A DNA stretch of 17,274 nt from Thermococci archaeon (GTDB lineage Archaea; Methanobacteriota_B; Thermococci; Thermococcales; Thermococcaceae). The notes under the pieces were generated by a model. That model saw only the letters and a list, made by a program, of their open reading frames with translations. It was not told the origin of the DNA and searched no databases. The DNA lies in NCBI GenBank assembly GCA_003663525.1, contig QMUF01000016.1:1-17274 (forward strand), read 5' to 3'. Below, one piece after another: positions 6,704 to 15,071 of this stretch. Each line of letters opens with the position of its first letter. The stretch's first letter is position 1. The position numbers and the translations under genes are program-made.

Positions 6704-9016
6704 TTAAAGTATGAGATCTTCTCTGGTTAAATACCCCTCTAAGTAGAGGCCTCCAAGGAACGCCTGACCAACATTTATGCCGTTGTCCCCTCTTGGCACC
6801 TTGTGGGTAGTGTAAAACCTGAGATTATTGCTTTCTACTATCTTTCTAATAGTTTTGACGATCAGCTCGTTGTAAGCCACTCCACCGCTGAGGGCTACAT
6901 TTTTAATACCGAACTCCTTGGCTTTCTCAACCGTTACTTCTCCAAAGGCCCTCCCCAAAGCCAAGTGAACGGAATACGCAATATCTGCAGGGTTTGCTTT
7001 GCTTTCCAAAGCCTGTCTAAAGAGTTCTTCAATCTTGAGCTCTTCTCCCTCAACTGGAACCCTGAATCCTAGGTCATTCTTTCCTCTAAACGCGACACAT
7101 TCAAGCTTCATTGCAGGTTCTCCCTCGTAAGTCCGTTTATAGGCAACATTAAGAAGAACAGCGAATGCATCAAGAACTCTTCCCGTAGATGATGCATAAC
7201 TAACGTTTATATCCCTGGCAAGCTGATTTAGAATAACATTGAACTCGACCTTACCATACCTTAAATTATCAATGGCCCTTGGACAGCACCCTTTGACAAG
7301 CTCTTCTATCTCTTCCACACTGTATATCTTGTTTAAAATACCAACCAGGGCCCTAAGTGGGTAATAACTAGCTAAATCACCACCAGGAAGAGAATAGTAA
7401 CTAATGTGCGCCAGCCTTTCAACGTCTTCATAACTGAGGTAGATAACTTCCCCACCCCAGGTGTGCCCATCGCTTCCGTAACCAACGCCATCCAGAGCTA
7501 TGCCTACAACTCCATCAAGTTTATTTTCGACCATTACAGAGGCAACGTGAGCATAATGATGTTGAACTTGAAGGAACTCCACCCCTTCCTCTTCCGCTAT
7601 TTCCATGGCGAGCTTTGTAGTATTGTAGAGGGGATGCAGATCAGCGACAATTAAGTCCAAGTTTTTAACTCTGAGAATCTTCTTGAAGTGCGATATAGCT
7701 CCCCTCATAAACTCCAGCACTTCAACCTTTGACGTGTTTCCTATGTACTGACTTGGATAAACCTTGGAATTCTTTGCAATGCCAAAGGCATTCATGAGTT
7801 CTGCACCAACTGCTAGTCCATTATACTCAAATGGAATCTCAATAGGTAATGGCACAAACCCTCTGCTTCTTCTTATTACAGCTCTCTTTCCATCGACAAA
7901 TCTTATCACGCTATCATCGGTTCTGTTGAGTATTTTCCTATTGTGAAGAAGGAAATAATCGGCCAGTGTTTTCAATTCTCTAAATGCCGTTTCATTATCT
8001 ATGGCCATTGGCATTCCGGGATAATTTGCTGAGGTCATGACATAAACCGGGCTCTTTGAGTAGTGGAAAAGTATATAGTGGGTTCCTGCATAGGGTAGCA
8101 TGACCCCTATTGTTGGAAGCCCTGGAGCCAGGGTCTCTGGTAGTGGGAAGGGCTCCTTCTTTCTCAGGGCCACTATGGGTTTTCTATAGCTTGTGAGTTC
8201 TTCTCTTTCAATCTCACTAACTATAGCAAAGTTCTCTATTGTTTCCAGATCTTTGGCCATTATTGCAAAGGGCTGTTGCGGCCTTAAGATTCTTTTCCTG
8301 AGCTCTCTTAGTGTCTCTTCATTGGTGGCATCGCACGCTATGTGAATTCCACCAATGCCCTTTATGGCCACTATATAACCCTTATCTATTAACTCTGCAG
8401 CCCTTTTTAGAGGATCACCTGTTATCTCTTCCCCCTCATTGGTGTAAAGACGATAACTTGGCCCACACACAGGACAGCAAACTGGCTCAGCGTGATATCT
8501 TCTATTCAGCGGGTCCTTATACTCGCTCTCGCAGTAATCACACATATCAAATTCTCTCATGGTTGTGTTAATTCTATCATAAGGGAGATCTTCGATTATA
8601 GTAAATCTAGGCCCACAGTTGGTACATACTATGAATGGATACATATAGCGCTTATCCGACGGGTCAAAAAGCTCTCTGAGACAATCATCACATATACTAA
8701 CATCCGGAGGTATAACTGAATCGCCCCCTTCCCCACCGTTAGAACTCTTCTCAATGTAAAATCTATCAAAGCCTTGAAGTGGAAGTTCCTTTGTTTTTAT
8801 CTTTTCCACCTTCGCTAGAGGAGGTGCCTTATCCTTAAGAGCTTTTAAAAACGCCCTTATATCCCCCTCCTTACCTTCAACAACAATCTCAACTCCCGCA
8901 TCACCAAGATTTTTAACATATCCTCTCAAGCTGTGTTTATGAGCGATTCTATAGATGAAGGGCCTGAAACCAACTCCCTGAACGATTCCCTCAACGCGAA
9001 TGTGATAGGTTTTCAC
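6704..9016 (-). CDS. hypF: [NiFe]-hydrogenase maturation carbamoyltransferase HypF
   Basis: HypF converts carbamoyl phosphate to a carbamoyl group and loads it onto the C-terminal cysteine of HypE. All domains are present: acylphosphatase (GIVQGVGFRPFIYRIA near the start), two zinc-finger units (CDDC...CTNC and CDYC...CPVC, about residues 109-185), a YrdC-like domain (KGIGGIHIACDA onward, about 205-390), and a Kae1-like C-terminal domain with QHHYAHVA, DGVGYGSDG and LSGGVAYN. I prefer GTG 9016 (770 residues, beginning V-K-T-Y-H). AGGTGA then has ideal spacing, and the homologous fragment at 14424 begins at the same codon. A GTG at 9025 would add three residues. Two GTTnnnAAC motifs lie upstream of its TATA box. 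A truncated copy of the 5' end lies 5.4 kb away. Confidence 0.96.
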   Translation of the reverse strand: MKTYHIRVEGIVQGVGFRPFIYRIAHKHSLRGYVKNLGDAGVEIVVEGKEGDIRAFLKALKDKAPPLAKVEKIKTKELPLQGFDRFYIEKSSNGGEGGDSVIPPDVSICDDCLRELFDPSDKRYMYPFIVCTNCGPRFTIIEDLPYDRINTTMREFDMCDYCESEYKDPLNRRYHAEPVCCPVCGPSYRLYTNEGEEITGDPLKRAAELIDKGYIVAIKGIGGIHIACDATNEETLRELRKRILRPQQPFAIMAKDLETIENFAIVSEIEREELTSYRKPIVALRKKEPFPLPETLAPGLPTIGVMLPYAGTHYILFHYSKSPVYVMTSANYPGMPMAIDNETAFRELKTLADYFLLHNRKILNRTDDSVIRFVDGKRAVIRRSRGFVPLPIEIPFEYNGLAVGAELMNAFGIAKNSKVYPSQYIGNTSKVEVLEFMRGAISHFKKILRVKNLDLIVADLHPLYNTTKLAMEIAEEEGVEFLQVQHHYAHVASVMVENKLDGVVGIALDGVGYGSDGHTWGGEVIYLSYEDVERLAHISYYSLPGGDLASYYPLRALVGILNKIYSVEEIEELVKGCCPRAIDNLRYGKVEFNVILNQLARDINVSYASSTGRVLDAFAVLLNVAYKRTYEGEPAMKLECVAFRGKNDLGFRVPVEGEELKIEELFRQALESKANPADIAYSVHLALGRAFGEVTVEKAKEFGIKNVALSGGVAYNELIVKTIRKIVESNNLRFYTTHKVPRGDNGINVGQAFLGGLYLEGYLTREDLIL

Positions 9017-9047
9017 TCCTCTCACCTATGTCAAAATCGAAAAAAAG

Positions 9048-9062
9048 GCATTTATACCTTTT
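9048..9062 (-). promoter_or_regulatory. hypF promoter (BRE/TATA)
   Basis: The minus strand reads AAAAGGTATAAATGCC. Counting about 25 bp from this TATA box places transcription start near 9025-9030, just ahead of GTG 9016. The same box is preserved in the duplicate region at about 14456-14471. Confidence 0.6.
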
Positions 9063-9073
9063 CAAAACCAAAA

Positions 9074-9100
9074 GTTAAAAACTAATGAAGAGTTTTTAAC
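9074..9100. promoter_or_regulatory. Inverted repeat with two SurR-type GTTnnnAAC motifs upstream of hypF
   Basis: Arms GTTAAAAACT (9074-9083) and AGTTTTTAAC (9091-9100) form a perfect 10-bp inverted repeat with a 7-bp centre. Each arm contains GTTnnnAAC, the motif bound by SurR, the redox-responsive regulator that activates hydrogenase genes in Pyrococcus and Thermococcus. The pair lies just upstream of the hypF BRE/TATA, where an activator would bind. The same region could also affect divergent cas2. Confidence 0.5.
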
Positions 9101-9179
9101 CCAAGGTTGCTAGGCTAAAGGTTTAACCAACAGAAAGACTAAAAAGATCAAGAAGGATATTTAAATGTTGTATCTACCT

Positions 9180-9437
9180 GTGTATATCATCGTAGTCTAC
9201 GATGTGAACGTTTCTCGAGTGAATAAGGTGAAAAAATTCTTAAGACAGCATTTAATCTGGGTTCAAAATAGTGTCTTTGAAGGGGAAGTTACACTGGCCG
9301 AATATGAGAGAATTAAAAAAGGAATTAAGGAACTTATTGATGAGAATGAAGACTCTGTGATTATTTACGAACTAAGAGGAAAACCAAAAAGAGAGAGCCT
9401 CGGGAATAGAGAAAATCCAGTTGAGGACATCATCTAG
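9180..9437 (+). CDS. cas2: CRISPR-associated endoribonuclease-fold protein Cas2, copy A
   Basis: An 85-residue Cas2, the small ferredoxin-fold protein that scaffolds the Cas1-Cas2 spacer integrase. It shows the beta-strand YIIVVYDVN with the family aspartate and the SVFEGEVT strand. I place the start at GTG 9180 by ungapped alignment with copy B, whose ATG is at the same position. The longer start at ATG 9165 adds five residues only because a base change created an ATG where copy B has its ribosome binding site. Copy A has no clear ribosome binding site, so it may be poorly translated. It is about 75% identical to copy B (64 of 85). Its 3' end overlaps the convergent cas4 by 8 bp. Confidence 0.9.
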   Translation: MYIIVVYDVNVSRVNKVKKFLRQHLIWVQNSVFEGEVTLAEYERIKKGIKELIDENEDSVIIYELRGKPKRESLGNRENPVEDII

Positions 9438-10125
9438 AGCATATTGATTTGAAAATACAGTTTTTACATTCCCATTCAAACCGTGGTTTTGGATCTTTAG
9501 GGAGTTCTCCATTTTCCATGGATTCAATGAGTTTAATAATCCCCCTGGCTCTCTTCAAGAACTCCTTAAAGGCCCTTGAATCCTTTTTGATCTCCAGCTT
9601 TTTCCATGGTATTAACTCATTATGGCGAAATATCCAGAGATGCCCAAATTTCGCACCAGGGAGCATATTTAGATACGCATTCAACTGCTCTGTATAAGCG
9701 TTCAACACGCTCTCCTCATCGACCTCATCCAGATTCTCGGGAATCTTCTCATAAGACCAGTCACTGAGGAACTTAAACTCGAACACGTGCTCCCCTATTA
9801 CAAGATCGGTCCTACCAGTTAGAAGCCATCCCTCCCCTAACTCATATGAGACTTCTTTTTCTATCTCAGGAGTGGCCTCAATATCACCCTGCAGATATGA
9901 CCATGAATCCTTGATAAGCCCTAAAAGGCCCATGTGGAGTACCTGGCCTAGTATCCTTTCCTTATTTTTCTCTCCAAAAAATCTAACGTCGTATCGAGCG
10001 GTTAGAGCTGCTTTCAAAGGGCAGAAAGAAACAGAAGTCACTCTGATAGTTCTTTTAGGTCCTCTTATATTTCCATACTTAAGGAGGTTTTCCAGTCGCT
10101 TTCCAAACTCTTCTATGTTCTCCAC
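9430..10125 (-). CDS. cas4: Cas4-family nuclease, 231-aa type
   Basis: A RecB-like nuclease with a four-cysteine iron-sulfur site: Cys35 near the N terminus and Cys220, Cys223, Cys229 at the C terminus. Nuclease residues are His64, Asp107 in GRTD, Glu116 and Lys118 in FEFKF, and the Gln147/Tyr151 pair in EQLNAY. Cas4 proteins trim prespacers and help select the PAM during CRISPR adaptation. It follows cas1 by 3 bp and uses GTG 10125, whose ribosome binding site overlaps the cas1 stop. It is last in the five-gene operon and overlaps cas2 copy A tail to tail. It differs clearly from the 170-residue Cas4 upstream in the same operon. Two Cas4 types cooperating in spacer processing are known from Pyrococcus furiosus. 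Confidence 0.9.
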   Translation of the reverse strand: MENIEEFGKRLENLLKYGNIRGPKRTIRVTSVSFCPLKAALTARYDVRFFGEKNKERILGQVLHMGLLGLIKDSWSYLQGDIEATPEIEKEVSYELGEGWLLTGRTDLVIGEHVFEFKFLSDWSYEKIPENLDEVDEESVLNAYTEQLNAYLNMLPGAKFGHLWIFRHNELIPWKKLEIKKDSRAFKEFLKRARGIIKLIESMENGELPKDPKPRFEWECKNCIFKSICSR

Positions 10126-10128
10126 CCC

Positions 10129-11911
<1,783 letters not shown>

Positions 11912-11920
11912 ATTATCACC

Positions 11921-13532
<1,612 letters not shown>

Positions 13533-13616
13533 TATAGTCTCACCTATAATAGATTTACCTATAATAATTTTTATACTTTTTGCTATAATTATTGTTATAG
13601 TTATTGTTGCTATAGT
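13533..13616 (-). promoter_or_regulatory. Promoter of the ATPase-cas operon with spaced TATA-core repeats
   Basis: The best TATA box is AGTATAAAAATTAT on the minus strand (about 13565-13578), which places transcription start near 13545-13550. The word TATA recurs on the plus strand at 13533, 13545, 13560, 13572, 13584, 13596 and 13611, at intervals of 12 or 15 bp and mostly as CTATAAT/G or TTATAG. The two units AGTCTCACCTATAAT and AGATTTACCTATAAT (13536-13565) are a 15-bp tandem repeat with 12 matches. The array could be repeated operator sites. Confidence 0.5.
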
Positions 13617-13636
13617 TTTGAATGTAATTTAGGTGC

Positions 13637-14133
13637 TTAGAGCATATCTCCCTCCATACCTAAATCTTTATTAGTAACCTCATCAACACCATATTCCCAT
13701 AACTCTTCAACTGTCGCCTCTTCTCGTCATCCTAAAACAACAGGATACCCTTTGAACGTAGTGTTGTAAAGTGTTTTTTGGAGATTGAAGTCCTTGGATA
13801 CAAACCATATTGGCACGTTAACTGAGAACTCTTGGAGTATCTTCTTAAGCTCCCATTTGCCAACAGCATAACCAACTCCCTGAGAAAGTTTTTCCTGGAT
13901 TTTGAGCCAACCGAGCTTGAAGTTCTCAGAATCGCTCAGCATTTCTCCAAACTTCTTCACAGTTTCATTATACTCCTACTGTGCCATAAGTGCGGTACCA
14001 CAAAGTACATTCCACCCATTTGACAGAAAACGCTCTGGGCCTCGCTCTGCTTTTCGAGAGTAAGGTAGTCGAGTTTTTTGAGGAGTTCATTGATTTCTTT
14101 TATGTATTCTTTAGGGGGCTCCTCAATCTTCTT
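13637..14133 (-). pseudogene. Decayed gene of unknown function (C-terminal remnant)
   Basis: About 160 codons of protein-like sequence on the minus strand are broken at least twice. The first part (14133 to about 13980; ..KEYIKEINELLKKLDYLTLE..) is in one frame. A frameshift near 13975 moves to a second frame (..EYNETVKKFGEMLSDSENF..). A TGA at 13727-13729 interrupts ..KGYPVVLG, and the same frame then runs on for 29 codons (..EEATVEELWEYGVDE..) to TAA at 13637-13639. Its upstream end abuts the CRISPR remnant at 14131, so the N-terminal part was probably lost there. The first part is helical and charged. I do not recognise the family. Confidence 0.7.
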
Positions 14134-14226
14134 TCAATTCTTCTAAAGTCTTATTGAAACTTCAACGCCCATCGTAGAGATAGCAGAAGCATTTATCTTT
14201 CAATTCTTTTAAAGTCTTATTAGAAC
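14131..14226 (-). CRISPR. Minimal CRISPR remnant: two repeats, one spacer
   Basis: Two 30-base repeats (14131-14160 and 14197-14226) differ at three positions and flank a 36-base spacer (14161-14196). In transcribed sense (minus strand) the first ends in AGAATTGAAAG and begins GTTTCAATAAGACTTT; the second begins GTTCTAATAAGACTTT. This matches the general form of Thermococcales repeats, and the spacer length is normal for them. It is the only array in the window. It sits between a decayed gene and the truncated hypF copy, with no obvious leader, and is probably a relic or an orphan array. Confidence 0.88.
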
Positions 14227-14233
14227 CTTGGTT

Positions 14234-14424
14234 CACACACAGGGCGACAAACTGGCTCAGCATGATATCTTCTATTCAGCGGATCCTTATACTCACCTTC
14301 AGTAATCACACGTATCAAATTTAACATATCCTCTCAAGCTATGTTCGTGAGCGATTTTATAGATGAGGGATCTGAAGCCAACCCCTTGGACAATTCCCTC
14401 AACATAAATGGGATAAGTCTTCAC
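14234..14424 (-). pseudogene. hypF: Truncated, internally deleted copy of the hypF 5' end
   Basis: From GTG 14424 the minus strand encodes V-K-T-Y-P.. EGIVQGVGFRSLIYKIAHEH, clearly the HypF acylphosphatase start. It then jumps at about 14322 directly into the zinc-finger region (CDY), missing about 360 bp present in the intact gene (roughly 8556-8911), and stops at TGA right after. A further 2-bp deletion shifts the remaining zinc-finger segment, which ends at about 14234 near the CRISPR repeat. Over the first 104 bases it is about 83% identical to intact hypF. It cannot encode a working HypF. The upstream promoter and inverted repeat are intact. Confidence 0.9.
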
Positions 14425-14439
14425 TACCCTCACCTATCC

Positions 14440-14518
14440 CAAAATCGAAAAAAAGGGCATTTATACCTTTTCAAAACCAAAAGTTAAAAACTAATGAAGA
14501 GTTTTTAACCCAAGGTTG
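14440..14518. repeat. Duplicated hypF/cas2 intergenic region, copy B
   Basis: This copy is identical to 9032-9109 except for one extra G, and includes the TATA box and the GTTAAAAACT/AGTTTTTAAC inverted repeat (14483-14509). It sits between the hypF fragment and cas2 copy B, in the same orientation as copy A. Direct repeats of this kind about 5.4 kb apart could recombine and remove the whole cas operon. Confidence 0.9.
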
Positions 14519-14600
14519 GCACTGTTTATTTGAAGTTTTGGGATTGAGAATCAGAAAAAGATAAAAGGAAAGGTAAGATATTTCAAAGGGTGTAATACCC

Positions 14601-14858
14601 ATGTACATTATAATAGTTTATGATGTGAATGTTTCTCGAGTGAATAAGGTAAAGAAGTTTTTGAGACAATATTTAGTTTGGATTCAAAATAGCGTTTTTG
14701 AAGGTGAGGTAACTTTAGCAGAATATGAAAGAATTAAAAATGGAATTAAAGAGTTAATAGATGAGAGTGAGGATTCAATTGTAATCTATAAACTAAGGTC
14801 AAGCCCAAAAAGAGACATTATAGGGGTAGAGAAGAACCCATTGGATGACATACTCTAA
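14601..14858 (+). CDS. cas2: CRISPR-associated protein Cas2, copy B
   Basis: An 85-residue Cas2 starting at ATG 14601, with AAAGGGTG about 8-15 bases upstream serving as ribosome binding site. The YIIIVYDVN strand with the conserved aspartate and the [16 protein letters not shown] core are intact, and no frame break is seen. It is 64/85 identical to copy A; differences cluster in the last 25 residues. Unlike copy A it has a normal start region, so it is the better candidate for the active Cas2. It is followed after 12 bp by a small membrane-peptide gene and then a permease in one direction, an unusual operon for cas2. Confidence 0.93.
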   Translation: MYIIIVYDVNVSRVNKVKKFLRQYLVWIQNSVFEGEVTLAEYERIKNGIKELIDESEDSIVIYKLRSSPKRDIIGVEKNPLDDIL

Positions 14859-14870
14859 GGAGGCTCTTAG

Positions 14871-15071
14871 ATGGAAATTAACATGATAATTGGCAGCTCT
14901 ATAATCATGGGGGCATATATTACTATGGTATACCTTGTATTAAAATCAAAAAAGACTATTGAGAAGCTGGCTCGGGAGAAAATTAGAGAAAGAAGGGCCC
15001 GTCATGTAAAGAAGGTGAAAGCGACAAGGAAAGTTCATCATATCTCCAATATAAAAAGGAGGCCGAGATAA
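14871..15071 (+). CDS. Small membrane peptide with basic tail
   Basis: A 66-residue protein with a start at ATG 14871 behind a strong AAGGAGG site. Residues 4-25 form one hydrophobic segment (MIIGSSIIMGAYITMVYLVL). The rest is strongly basic (KK, RERRARH, KKVKATRK, KRRPR) and should face the cytoplasm. The stop overlaps the permease start (TAATG), so the two are translationally coupled. I do not recognise a family. It may be a small permease-associated subunit or a membrane-tethered nucleic-acid-binding peptide; both are guesses. Confidence 0.75.
   Translation: MEINMIIGSSIIMGAYITMVYLVLKSKKTIEKLAREKIRERRARHVKKVKATRKVHHISNIKRRPR

Larger units (their letters stand above)
9032..9109. repeat. Duplicated hypF/cas2 intergenic region, copy A
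   Basis: This 78-base stretch matches 14440-14518 at every base apart from one extra G in the other copy. The duplication extends on both sides in less conserved form: hypF 5' sequence (8463-8556 and 8911-9016) corresponds to 14234-14424, and cas2 (9180-9437) corresponds to 14601-14858. Both copies have the same orientation and bracket the cas operon. Confidence 0.9.

Noticed and set aside
7966..8220. TTTCAATTCTC and CTTTCAATCTC words resembling part of the CRISPR repeat
   Set aside because: They match only about 10 bases, lie in conserved hypF coding sequence, and have no second repeat at spacer distance.
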